64,000 nt of DNA from Caballeronia sp. TF1N1 (lineage in GTDB: Bacteria; Pseudomonadota; Gammaproteobacteria; Burkholderiales; Burkholderiaceae): assembly GCF_022878925.1 (NCBI RefSeq), contig NZ_CP084626.1, positions 496,001 to 560,000 on the forward strand, given 5' to 3'. Every line of letters starts with the position of its first letter. Positions within the stretch are counted from its first letter, which is position 1. The position numbers and the translations under genes are program-made. Positions 18,431 to 27,239 of this stretch are shown here, piece after piece. A model generated the notes under the pieces. It searched no databases and was not told where the DNA came from. It saw nothing but the letters and a program-made list of their open reading frames with translations.

Positions 18431-18952
18431 ATGAGCGAAGTACAGACCGGAGCGCATTCGCACGATGCGCCGCTCGTCGGCGTGTTGATGGGTTCCAGCT
18501 CCGACTGGGACGTCATGAAGCACGCCGTCGCGATCTTGCAGGAATTCGGCGTGCCTTATGAAGCGAAGGTGGTGTCCGCGCATCGCATGCCGGACGAGAT
18601 GTTCGGTTATGCCGAAAGCGCCCGCGCGCGCGGCGTGCAGGCGATCATCGCGGGCGCGGGCGGCGCGGCGCATCTGCCGGGCATGCTGGCCGCCAAGACC
18701 ACGGTGCCGGTGCTCGGCGTGCCGGTGGCGAGCAAGTATCTGAAGGGCGTGGATTCGCTGCATTCCATCGTGCAGATGCCCAAGGGCGTGCCGGTCGCGA
18801 CCTTCGCCATCGGCGAGGCGGGCGCGGCGAACGCGGCGCTCTTCGCGGTGTCCATTCTGAGCGTGACCAATGCGCGTTACGCCGAAGCGCTGGCCGCGTT
18901 CCGTGTGAAGCAGAACCAGGCCGCGCGCGATATGGCGCTGCCTCCGCTCTGA
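18431..18952 (+). CDS. purE: N5-carboxyaminoimidazole ribonucleotide mutase
   Basis: The 173-residue protein has the class I PurE motifs [35 protein letters not shown] and [28 protein letters not shown]. It moves the carboxyl of N5-CAIR to C4 to give CAIR, and works with PurK. AAGGAAAG precedes the ATG. The gap to purC is 72 bases, and purK follows. Confidence 0.96.
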   Translation: MSEVQTGAHSHDAPLVGVLMGSSSDWDVMKHAVAILQEFGVPYEAKVVSAHRMPDEMFGYAESARARGVQAIIAGAGGAAHLPGMLAAKTTVPVLGVPVASKYLKGVDSLHSIVQMPKGVPVATFAIGEAGAANAALFAVSILSVTNARYAEALAAFRVKQNQAARDMALPPL

Positions 18953-19054
18953 AGCGTTGAAACGTCGAAGCATTGAAGTGCGATGCCGCGCGCCCCTTTG
19001 CGCGGCGTCTGGAAATCAAACCAGCAAATCAGTCCCGGCAAGCCCCAGCCCACG

Positions 19055-20242
19055 ATGAACCCAAACAAATCCCCGAACTCACCCATCCTGCCCGGCGCGT
19101 GGCTCGGCATGGTCGGCGGCGGCCAGCTCGGCCGCATGTTCTGCTTTGCCGCGCAGTCGATGGGTTACCGCGTCGCCGTGCTCGATCCTGACCAGACGAG
19201 TCCAGCGGGCGCGGTCGCTGATCGTCACATCCGCGCCGGTTACGAAGACAAGGCCGCGCTCACCGAACTCGGCCGCTTGTGCGCGGCGGTTTCCACCGAG
19301 TTCGAGAACGTGCCGTCGGCAAGTCTCGAATTCCTCGCTTCGTGCACGTTCGTGAGCCCGGCGGCGAGTTGCGTGGCAATTGCGCAGGATCGCGTTGCGG
19401 AGAAGCGGTTTATCGCCGAGGCGGGCGTGCCGGTCGCGCCGCACGTGGTGATCGAATCGCCGGAAGCGCTTGCAGCGTTGTCGGACGAGAAGATCGCGGC
19501 AGTGCTGCCCGGCATTCTCAAGACCGCGCGTCTTGGCTATGACGGCAAGGGACAGGTGAGCGTGCGCAACGTGCAGGAAGTGCGGAACGCGTATGGCTCG
19601 CTGTCGGGCGTGCCGTGCGTGCTCGAAAAACGCATGCCGTTGAAGTACGAAGTGTCCGTGCTGATCGCGCGTGGCGGCGACGGCAAGTCGGCCGTGTTCC
19701 CGCTTGCGCAGAATTCGCATGTCGGCGGCATTCTGGCAAAGACCGTCGTGCCCGCGCCCGATGCGCCCGCCGCGCTCGTCGCGCAGGCGCAGGATTCGGC
19801 GTTGACCATCGCGGCGAAGCTGGGCTATGTCGGCGTGTTGTGCGTCGAATTCTTCGTGCTGGAAGACGGAACGCTCATCGCCAATGAAATGGCGCCGCGT
19901 CCGCACAATTCCGGCCATTACACGGTCGATGCCTGCGCCACGAGCCAGTTCGAACAGCAAGTCCGCGCGATGACCGGCATGCCGCTCGGCGATACGCGCC
20001 AGCATTCGCCCGCCGCAATGCTGAATCTGCTCGGCGATATCTGGTTCAACGGCGATAAGCAACGTGCTCCCGCCTGGACCGACGTCGTGGCAATGCCGGC
20101 TGCGCGCCTGCATCTGTACGGCAAGGAAGAAGCGCGCCATGGCCGCAAGATGGGCCACATCAACTTCACGGCGGCGACGCTGGAAGAGGCGCGCACGGCG
20201 GCGCGCGACTGTGCGCGCATGCTGCATATCGCGCTCGATTGA
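19055..20242 (+). CDS. purK: N5-carboxyaminoimidazole ribonucleotide synthase
   Basis: The 395-residue ATP-grasp enzyme has [22 protein letters not shown] at the N-terminus, [15 protein letters not shown] in the ATP-grasp lid and [18 protein letters not shown] in the catalytic region. It carboxylates AIR with bicarbonate and ATP, feeding PurE. I chose ATG at 19055 because family similarity starts there; the frame stays open upstream to about 18983 without conserved residues. It lies about 100 bases after purE. Confidence 0.95.
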   Translation: MNPNKSPNSPILPGAWLGMVGGGQLGRMFCFAAQSMGYRVAVLDPDQTSPAGAVADRHIRAGYEDKAALTELGRLCAAVSTEFENVPSASLEFLASCTFVSPAASCVAIAQDRVAEKRFIAEAGVPVAPHVVIESPEALAALSDEKIAAVLPGILKTARLGYDGKGQVSVRNVQEVRNAYGSLSGVPCVLEKRMPLKYEVSVLIARGGDGKSAVFPLAQNSHVGGILAKTVVPAPDAPAALVAQAQDSALTIAAKLGYVGVLCVEFFVLEDGTLIANEMAPRPHNSGHYTVDACATSQFEQQVRAMTGMPLGDTRQHSPAAMLNLLGDIWFNGDKQRAPAWTDVVAMPAARLHLYGKEEARHGRKMGHINFTAATLEEARTAARDCARMLHIALD

Positions 20243-20263
20243 AAGACTTGAAGCAGTAAGGCA

Positions 20264-21301
20264 ATGACCATCATCCATCCGAGCGCCGCGCAGATCGACG
20301 AAGCAGCGGCCCTGCTCGACGCAGGCGAACTTGTCGCGTTTCCGACTGAAACGGTCTACGGCCTCGGCGGCGATGCCGAGAATCCCGAAGCCATCGCGCG
20401 CATCTATGCCGCGAAGGGCAGGCCGGCGAATCATCCGGTGATCGTGCATCTCGCGCCCGAAGCCGATCCAGGCTATTGGGTAAGCGCGTTGCCGGCGGAC
20501 GCACAAAGGCTCATCGACGCCTTCTGGCCCGGACCCTTGACGCTCATCCTCAAGCGCGCGGAGCATATTCCGGCGGCGGTGAGCGGCGGGCAGGATTCGG
20601 TGGGCATTCGTTGCCCGTCGCACCCGGTGGCGCAGCGGCTGTTGTCGGCGTTTCACGTTTTACGCAGCGGAACGGGCAAGCAGGGCGGCGTGGCGGGGCC
20701 TTCGGCGAATCGCTTCGGACACGTAAGTCCGACGAGCGCACAACATGTTCGCGATGAATTCGGCGTGAGCGTTCATGTGCTCGATGGCGGGACGGCGCAA
20801 GTGGGAATCGAATCGACGATTCTGGATTTGTCGCGCGGCTTTCCCGCTTTGTTGCGGCCGGGACACGTGAGTCCGCGGCAGATCGCGGATGTGATCGGCG
20901 TCGCGCCGAGATTGCCGGATGGAACGGATGCCACCGCGCCGCGTGCCTCGGGCACGCTGAAGGCGCATTACGCGCCAAGGACGCCGCTCGCGTTGCTGCC
21001 TTTCGCGGCGATCGAACCGATCCTCGTTGCGGCCCGCGCCAATGCGCGCGACAAGAAAATCGCGCTGGTGGCGCGCGCGTCGAGCGCAGGCGATTGGGCG
21101 CGCGATTCCGGCGTGCACTTCGTGGCTGCACCTGAAGACCCGCAGAGTTACGCGCGGGAGTTGTATGGCTTGCTGCGGGCGCTGGATCGGGCGAATGTCG
21201 AACGCATTCTCATCGAGAAGCTGCCGGAATCGGTCGAGTGGATCGCGGTGAATGATCGGCTGGGAAGAGCGGCGGCGGCGTTCGAAGGGGAAGGCGCTTA
21301 G
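20264..21301 (+). CDS. sua5: L-threonylcarbamoyladenylate synthase, Sua5 type
   Basis: The 345-residue protein has an N-terminal YrdC domain (VAFPTETVYGLGGDAENPEAIARIYAAKGRP, VGIRCPSHPVAQRLL, GPSANRFGHVSPT). A linker (SGTLKAHYAPRTPL) leads to a C-terminal Sua5 domain, which the shorter TsaC form lacks. It makes threonylcarbamoyl-AMP for the t6A37 modification of ANN-decoding tRNAs. It follows purK closely on the same strand, with TAAGG before the ATG. Confidence 0.93.
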   Translation: MTIIHPSAAQIDEAAALLDAGELVAFPTETVYGLGGDAENPEAIARIYAAKGRPANHPVIVHLAPEADPGYWVSALPADAQRLIDAFWPGPLTLILKRAEHIPAAVSGGQDSVGIRCPSHPVAQRLLSAFHVLRSGTGKQGGVAGPSANRFGHVSPTSAQHVRDEFGVSVHVLDGGTAQVGIESTILDLSRGFPALLRPGHVSPRQIADVIGVAPRLPDGTDATAPRASGTLKAHYAPRTPLALLPFAAIEPILVAARANARDKKIALVARASSAGDWARDSGVHFVAAPEDPQSYARELYGLLRALDRANVERILIEKLPESVEWIAVNDRLGRAAAAFEGEGA

Positions 21302-21344
21302 CTCGCTCATGTTCGCTTCGACAGCGACGCGAAGGATCGTCCAC

Positions 21345-21382
21345 GGCAAAAAGAAACCGCCCGGAAAACCATCTCCGGGCGG
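21345..21382 (-). terminator. Terminator after the GDSL lipoprotein gene
   Basis: Read on the minus strand, a 9-bp stem (CCGCCCGGA with TCCGGGCGG) is followed by TTTCTTTTT. It lies 25 bases beyond the stop of the GDSL hydrolase gene, with which it is co-oriented. Confidence 0.8.
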
Positions 21383-21406
21383 CTCGCCGACTTCCAATAA
21401 ACCGGA

Positions 21407-22516
21407 CTACTTACCCAACCCCGCCGCCGCGACCTTCTGCTCCGCCGTCTGCGCATACAGCGCATGCAGATGCGTCGTCGGGTGCACGGTGTCCGCGTAC
21501 ATATAAAGTTGATCCGCGTTGGCCACCGTGTAGTTCTGCGGCGAGCAGAAAAGCGAAGTGGCGAACGCTTGCGGATTCGGCTCGCCGAAAGCCGCTGCTG
21601 CCGCGGCCATCGCCTGCAGATTGCACGCCGTGCCGGTATTCGACACCGTGAATCCGTACTGCCCGAAGTTGGCCGTGATATTAGCGAGCGCCGGCACGAT
21701 ATCCAGGTAAATCACCTTCGACATCAGGCCCGTTTGCGTCAACGCGGCGGCAAGCGCCTGATTGAAGCCAAGCGATGCCTGCGTCAGCAGCGCCTTGACG
21801 GCCGCGTTGCTCATCATGCCCTGCGGCGTGGTGCCGATATCCGGCACGTTCGACACCAGCACATGCGTTGCGCCATGCTGCAGCACCGAGCCGATGACGC
21901 CCGCCAGATCGATCGCCGATTGCACGATCGCGGTGGTCGCCTGCGCTGGCGTCATCTGTCCTGCCTGCACGGCCGTGAGGTTGTACAGAATATCGTTCGC
22001 GCCGCCATTGACGATGACGAGCTGATTCGAATTGAAGCTACCGTGCGACGCCAGATAGTTCGTCACCTGTTGCGCCACCGGCACCGTCAGCGCGCCCGTG
22101 TAATTGGCCGGATCGGTCGTCGCATGACTCACGCCGATAGGATTGGTCACGCGCGATCCGCCCTGCGCGTAGCCGAGCCCCGATTGCGCCTGGGGCGGCG
22201 TGCCGAAGCCACCGGTCATCGCGGGCGTGAGCGTGTCGCCGTAGTATTGCGCGACATCCTGAACCCACACCTGACCGGGATTCGTCGTGAAGCGGCCGCC
22301 GCCGAAGTTCGCCGCCGCCACCGGCGCGTAGGTGCCGACGTCGGAGAGGCTATCGCCGAAAGAGACGACTTGCAGTTTGACACCGCCCGGCGGCAACGAA
22401 TTGTTGTTGTCGTCGCCACCGCCGCCGCACGCGGCAATCAGGGCGAAAGCGGCGCTCGCCGTGGCGATTCGGGCGTAGCGCACCAGGGCGGCGCGCGTCG
22501 AGAGTTGCTTCTTCAT
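21407..22516 (-). CDS. GDSL/SGNH-family lipoprotein hydrolase
   Basis: The 369-residue protein has a signal peptide ending in the lipobox ALIAAC (Cys30), so it should be a lipoprotein. The SGNH block I is VVSFGDSLSDVG with nucleophile Ser56. Block III is IVNGGANDIL and the late Asp-His pair lies in YADTVHPTTHLH. These enzymes are esterases or lipases; the substrate is not evident. I chose ATG at 22516, which has GGAGACGAGG upstream. The gene is monocistronic with its own terminator. Confidence 0.88.
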   Translation of the reverse strand: MKKQLSTRAALVRYARIATASAAFALIAACGGGGDDNNNSLPPGGVKLQVVSFGDSLSDVGTYAPVAAANFGGGRFTTNPGQVWVQDVAQYYGDTLTPAMTGGFGTPPQAQSGLGYAQGGSRVTNPIGVSHATTDPANYTGALTVPVAQQVTNYLASHGSFNSNQLVIVNGGANDILYNLTAVQAGQMTPAQATTAIVQSAIDLAGVIGSVLQHGATHVLVSNVPDIGTTPQGMMSNAAVKALLTQASLGFNQALAAALTQTGLMSKVIYLDIVPALANITANFGQYGFTVSNTGTACNLQAMAAAAAAFGEPNPQAFATSLFCSPQNYTVANADQLYMYADTVHPTTHLHALYAQTAEQKVAAAGLGK

Positions 22517-22815
22517 GGACCTCGTCTCCAATTTTCGGTGTTATCTGTTTGAATCCGCAGCGCGTGTGCCTTGTGTTGGCCCGCGTGTCTGTCTGCGTTT
22601 CGTCCGGCGTGCGCCTCGATACGCGCGTGCGCTCGAACGAATTGTGCATCACGAAGGTGGTCGAGTCATCCTTCCGTCATGCGTGCCCGACAGCGTACAC
22701 GGCGCGCGTGCAGGCGCGGGCGGTCTTCGTAGAAGAAATCTTCGGTCCGCCTTGCCGGGCGCGGGTTTGGCTCAATTGCATCGCGCCTGCCTCCTATGCT
22801 TGGCGCAACGCGCGT

Positions 22816-24423
22816 TCAGTCTTCGATGCCCGGCTTGCGCGCGCCTTCGTACACCCATTCGAGGAGCGCGTCGTGCGCGGCGCGTGCTGCCTCGGCGCGC
22901 GGATCGTTGATGAAGCTCACCACGACATAACTCTCGCCATTGGCCGCGCCGACGTAGCCCGCGATCGCCCGGACATCGCGCAAGGTGCCGGTCTTGATGT
23001 GCGCATTGCCGAACGCCCCCGCGTTGGTCAGGCGGTTGCGCATGGTGCCGTCCACGCCGGCAATGGGCAGCGATTCGACGAACACTTGCGCGACCGGACT
23101 CGCGTTCGCCGCTTGCAGAAGGTCGGCGAGCGAGAGCGCGGAGATGGTTTCGTCGCGCGAGAGTCCGGAGCCGTTGTCGAGCACGAGACCGGCCATTGGC
23201 AGGGCGCTTTTCTTGAGAAACGTCTGGATGGCCTGCGAGGATTTGGCGGTCGTAGCGGGCGGTTTCAGTTGCGCCGCGCCGATCGTCAGAAACAGATTTC
23301 GCGCCATCACGTTGTTACTGAACTTGTTGATGTCGCGCACGATATCCGACAGCACCGGGCTGCGATGCGTGCCGACGAGCCGCGCCGACGAAGGCGTCGG
23401 GCCTTCGCGCGTGGCGCCCTGAAACGTGCCGCCCGCCTGCTTCCACAGCGCGAGGAAGCCGCCTGCGAAGAACGTCGAATGGTCGAGCGCGGCGACGTTG
23501 ATGGTGCGCGAGCCGCAGCGCAACGGATAGTCGCCGATGAAGGACGCCTGCACGAAGCCGCCCTGCGTCTGCGCCACGCTCGGCGATGCGGACGGCAACG
23601 TGCCCGCGCACGCGCCGCGCGTCACGCGCAATTCGTTGTCGATCTGCAGTTGCGCCAGTTGCGGCAATACGTCGATAGATACCTGCCCGTCCGGATTCGG
23701 CGTGAGCGTGAAGGTAAGCGACTTGAACGCGTAGAGCAGCGGATCGGGACCGACGTTGTAGGGCGCGGCATCGTCGTTATCGAACGCGGGCAGATCGCGC
23801 GTGGAGGCGTCGAAATAGCGCTTGTCGAGCACGAGCGCGCCATCGATTCCCGTGATGCCGTTCTTGCGTATCTGATCGACGAGATCGATCAGTTCTTCCG
23901 GCACGAGCTTCGGGTCACCCGTGCCCTGAATGTAGAGATTGCCGTGCAGCACGCCTTGTGCGTCGACATCGCCATCGGCGTAGGCGGTGGTTTTCCAGCG
24001 GTAGTCGGGGCCGAGCAGCGAGAGGCCCGAGTAAGTCGTGACGAGCTTCATCGTCGATGCGGGGAGCATTGGCCGGTCCGCGTTGATCGTCACGAGCGGC
24101 ACGGGCGCGCCGATACGTTGCACGACTACGCTCATCGACGAAAGCGGGATGTGCGCGTGAGCGAGCGCCGCCATGACCGGCGCGGGCAGTGGCCCGGCGG
24201 GCACGCGTTCTCGTGCGGCGACGGCTTTCTCGGCTCTGGACGCCTTGCCTGCGCGCTTTGCCTTCGCGCCGCCATGCGCCGCGCGCTCGGGCGCCTGCGC
24301 TTGCGATTCGGACTTCGAGCCGCCACGCGCTTGTGCTTCGGGCATGTGAGCGATGACGGCAAAGCCGATTGCGGCGGCGAGTGCAAACGACGAACAGCGA
24401 GAAACGAGCGAGGCAAGCGGCAT
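22816..24423 (-). CDS. dacB: D-alanyl-D-alanine carboxypeptidase/endopeptidase (PBP4)
   Basis: The peptidase S13 protein has the three penicillin-binding motifs: STMK (in MLPASTMKLVTTYSGL), SNN (in NKFSNNVMARNLF) and KTG (in HIKTGTLRDVRAIAGYVG). It trims or cleaves peptidoglycan cross-links in the periplasm. From ATG at 24423 the product is 535 residues with a signal peptide (about 1-33), then a Lys/Ala/Glu-rich linker of about 40 residues before the enzyme domain. An upstream in-frame ATG at 24474 is possible. Neither start has a strong Shine-Dalgarno. Confidence 0.92.
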   Translation of the reverse strand: MPLASLVSRCSSFALAAAIGFAVIAHMPEAQARGGSKSESQAQAPERAAHGGAKAKRAGKASRAEKAVAARERVPAGPLPAPVMAALAHAHIPLSSMSVVVQRIGAPVPLVTINADRPMLPASTMKLVTTYSGLSLLGPDYRWKTTAYADGDVDAQGVLHGNLYIQGTGDPKLVPEELIDLVDQIRKNGITGIDGALVLDKRYFDASTRDLPAFDNDDAAPYNVGPDPLLYAFKSLTFTLTPNPDGQVSIDVLPQLAQLQIDNELRVTRGACAGTLPSASPSVAQTQGGFVQASFIGDYPLRCGSRTINVAALDHSTFFAGGFLALWKQAGGTFQGATREGPTPSSARLVGTHRSPVLSDIVRDINKFSNNVMARNLFLTIGAAQLKPPATTAKSSQAIQTFLKKSALPMAGLVLDNGSGLSRDETISALSLADLLQAANASPVAQVFVESLPIAGVDGTMRNRLTNAGAFGNAHIKTGTLRDVRAIAGYVGAANGESYVVVSFINDPRAEAARAAHDALLEWVYEGARKPGIED

Positions 24424-24615
24424 GGGCGTGCTTTTGGTGTTGTTAGGCGAAGCCCACACGGGCGAAAGGCTCATTGTAGACAAGCTGGCTTGCGAAAATC
24501 GTACGAATAGGGGTTTGCGGGCTGGCCAAGGGCGGCGAGCAAGCGCGCCCCTCGTCACATCGCGTGATCAAGCGTCATAGATTCCAGCACCCTGCAAGAT
24601 TCATCACATCCACCC

Positions 24616-24632
24616 ATTAAGCCTTGCTTAAG
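24616..24632 (+). promoter_or_regulatory. PmrA/QseB-type box upstream of the response regulator gene
   Basis: The direct repeat ATTAAG-CCTTG-CTTAAG has half-sites 11 bases apart, the pattern bound by PmrA/QseB-class OmpR regulators. A candidate -10 (TAGAAT, 24654-24659) lies 21 bases downstream, the normal distance for an activator site at this promoter class. It suggests autoregulation. Confidence 0.6.
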
Positions 24633-24707
24633 CCTGCCCGCGCGCGGCAAAGCTAGAATGGCTACGACTTTCAAAGCCGGTCTCCCCAACCACGAAGACG
24701 AGATGCC

Positions 24708-25370
24708 ATGCGAATCCTGCTAGTCGAAGATGACCGGATGATCGCCGAAGGTGTGCGCAAGGCGCTGCGCGCGGACGGCTTCGCGGTCGACTGGGTGCAG
24801 GACGGCGAGGCCGCGCTGACGGCCGTCGGCGGCGAGCCCTACGACCTGATGCTGCTAGACCTCGGCTTGCCCAAGCGCGATGGCATCGACGTCCTCAGGA
24901 CGCTGCGCGCACGTGCGAACGCATTGCCGGTGTTGATCGTGACGGCGCGCGACGCCATCGCCGATCGCGTGAAAGGACTCGATGCCGGCGCCGACGATTA
25001 CCTCGTCAAGCCCTTCGATCTCGACGAACTCGGCGCACGCATGCGGGCGCTCATCCGTCGTCATGCGGGACGCGGCGAATCGCTCGTGCGTCATGGTCAA
25101 CTCACGCTCGACCCGGTCGGTCATCAGGTGACGCTCGCGGGCGCGCCCGTCGCGCTCTCGGCGCGCGAATTCGCGTTGCTCGAAGCGTTGATGGCGCGTC
25201 CGGGCGCCGTGCTCTCGAAGAGTCAGCTCGAAGAGAAAATCTACGGCTGGGGTGAGGAAATCGGCAGCAATACGGTCGAGGTCTACATCCACTCGCTGCG
25301 CAAGAAGCTCGGCGCGGACCTCATTCGCAACGTGCGCGGCTTGGGTTACATGGTCGCGAAGGACGCCTGA
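24708..25370 (+). CDS. OmpR-family response regulator (QseB/PmrA-like)
   Basis: The 220-residue protein has a receiver domain with acidic pocket (VEDDRM), phosphoacceptor Asp51 (MLLDLGLPKRDG), switch Thr (IVTARDA) and Lys (LVKPFDL). A C-terminal winged-helix DNA-binding domain (about 125-218) includes VEVYIHSLRKKLG and IRNVRGLGYMVAK. It overlaps the kinase gene by one base (TGATG), so the pair is a cognate two-component system. The box upstream supports a PmrA/QseB-type regulator that controls itself. Confidence 0.93.
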   Translation: MRILLVEDDRMIAEGVRKALRADGFAVDWVQDGEAALTAVGGEPYDLMLLDLGLPKRDGIDVLRTLRARANALPVLIVTARDAIADRVKGLDAGADDYLVKPFDLDELGARMRALIRRHAGRGESLVRHGQLTLDPVGHQVTLAGAPVALSAREFALLEALMARPGAVLSKSQLEEKIYGWGEEIGSNTVEVYIHSLRKKLGADLIRNVRGLGYMVAKDA

Positions 25371-26671
25371 TGCGGTCCATCCGCCGGCAATTGCTTATCT
25401 GGCTGCTCGCGCTCGTCATTGTCGGCGTGGGCTTCGCCGGATGGCTCATCTACCGGCAGGCGCTCGCCGAAGCCAACGAACTCTTCGATTATCAATTGCA
25501 GCAGATCGCGGCGGCGCTGCCTTCGGAGCCGTTTTCGTCGGTGCTCACGTCGCGCAGCGAAAGCGACGAGGGCGTCGTCATCCAGATCTGGAATCGCAAC
25601 GGCGTGCTGATGTACTACTCGCATCCGCGCGTACCGCTCGCGCCGCACGCCGAACTCGGCTTCTCGACGGAAATGACGGCGCGTGGCGAGTGGCGCGTGT
25701 ATAGCGCGATCGTCGGCGACAACGTCGTGCAACTCGCGCAGCCGCTTTCGATACGCAACCGCGTCGCGGCGGGCGTCGCGTGGCGCACGTTGTGGCCGCT
25801 GGTCCTGTTGCTGCCGCTGCTCGGGCTTGCGATCTGGGTGATCGTCGGACGCGGGCTTGCGCCCTTGCAGCGTGTGACGAGCGCGCTCGATACACGGCAT
25901 CCCGAAGCACTCGATCCGCTTCCCAATCAACGCTTGCCACAGGAAGTGCAGCCGGTCGTGCGGGCGCTGAACGCGCTGCTGGTGCGATTGTCGACGGCGC
26001 TCGATACGCAAAAAGCCTTCGTCGCCGATGCCGCGCACGAGTTGCGCACGCCGCTTGCCGCCGTGCAGATTCAGGCGCAGCTCGTGGCGCGCGCGCAGGA
26101 CGACGCATCGCGGCGCGAGGCGTTGCTCGATTTGCACGAAGGCATCGCGCGCGCCACGCGGCTAGCGGAGCAGTTGCTTGCGCTCGCGCGCTCGGAGCCG
26201 GACGGCAAGGGCGTGGCGACGAAAGTCGATCTCGCCGCGTTGCTCGAAACATGCGTGCGCGGTTACGTGCTCGTGGCGCAGGAGCGCGGCGTGGACCTCG
26301 GCATCGAGGCAAGCGAGCCCGCCACCGTGACGGGCGACGCGGATTCATTGCGCGTGATGTTCAACAATCTCATCGATAACGCGACGAAATACACGCCGCG
26401 CGGCGGCCGCGTGGATGTCTGCCTAAAAATAAAAGATGGACATTCAGTAGTCGAAATCGCGGATTCCGGGCCGGGCATTCCAGAGGACGAACGAGAAAGA
26501 GTATTCGACCGGTTTTATCGCGTGGGCGAAAGCGTGGACCGCGCGCGTACGGATGTGGCGGGCAGCGGGCTTGGGCTTGCCATCGTGCGGCGGATTGCGG
26601 ATCAGCATGGGGCGGCTGTTCACCTTGGAGCGTCCGTCGCAGGCGGACTTCGAGTCGTGGTCACGTTTTGA
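25370..26671 (+). CDS. Sensor histidine kinase (QseC/PmrB-like)
   Basis: The 433-residue membrane kinase has a first transmembrane segment at about residues 8-28, a periplasmic sensor loop of about 115 residues, and a second membrane segment near 140-160. A HAMP-like linker, the H-box VADAAHELRTPLAAVQ (His223), the N-box NNLIDNATKYTPRGG, the G1 box ADSGPGIPEDER and G2 GSGLGLAIVRRI follow. It should phosphorylate the adjacent response regulator. The signal is not evident. Confidence 0.93.
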   Translation: MRSIRRQLLIWLLALVIVGVGFAGWLIYRQALAEANELFDYQLQQIAAALPSEPFSSVLTSRSESDEGVVIQIWNRNGVLMYYSHPRVPLAPHAELGFSTEMTARGEWRVYSAIVGDNVVQLAQPLSIRNRVAAGVAWRTLWPLVLLLPLLGLAIWVIVGRGLAPLQRVTSALDTRHPEALDPLPNQRLPQEVQPVVRALNALLVRLSTALDTQKAFVADAAHELRTPLAAVQIQAQLVARAQDDASRREALLDLHEGIARATRLAEQLLALARSEPDGKGVATKVDLAALLETCVRGYVLVAQERGVDLGIEASEPATVTGDADSLRVMFNNLIDNATKYTPRGGRVDVCLKIKDGHSVVEIADSGPGIPEDERERVFDRFYRVGESVDRARTDVAGSGLGLAIVRRIADQHGAAVHLGASVAGGLRVVVTF

Positions 26672-27239
26672 GTTTCACGCGCTGATCTATACGGAATTGC
26701 CATGTGGTGACAGGGTGGGTCAGTGGCGTTGGGCTGCGCATATCAGTCAAACAGCGTCCAAACTGGGGCGTCGTCGTCGCTAAGAAAAAATTTCAGTTTC
26801 CGATTCTTCTCCAGTTGCTTTACAAGTTATCGCAGAATTGAAGCACAACCGAGTTAGCAACCTAGCGAAAAGCTGTAATGAAGTAACGCAAGATCATTTC
26901 AAATCCACACAATTAATTACTCGGTTCGGACCTGATTCTCTTTCGCTTGGACGGAAGGCTATTGACATCGGAAGACATTAGGAGCGCGCTTATGTCTCCC
27001 GACCACAAATTACCGTAAATTTCGTCTCACTGCAGGCGAGCTAGTTTTGATTGATCGACGTGCTTCAAGGCAGTTAAATCAACGAGACCCCTTAATGCTT
27101 GCAACTGTCAACGTCGGCTGCGCCCATTCGGTGACATTGCTCTCTTTGATTCGTTTTAACTCGCGATCCTTTTTGCTTTGAACGGATTCTCGTGCGAAGC
27201 AGTGTTTCATCGCATTCGATTTCACTCTTAGGTTTATTC
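26672..27239. other. AT-richer interval upstream of the adhesin gene
   Basis: This 568-base interval is visibly richer in A and T than its surroundings. I see no credible gene. It contains a CCTTAAT half-site near 27090 but no paired 11-base repeat. No insertion-sequence ends, tRNA or attachment site were found. It probably carries the adhesin promoter and a long leader, and its composition suggests foreign DNA. Confidence 0.45.

Noticed and set aside
26553..26783. Short open frame of 76 codons overlapping the kinase gene end
   Set aside because: It overlaps the kinase in another frame and has no start signal or similarity.
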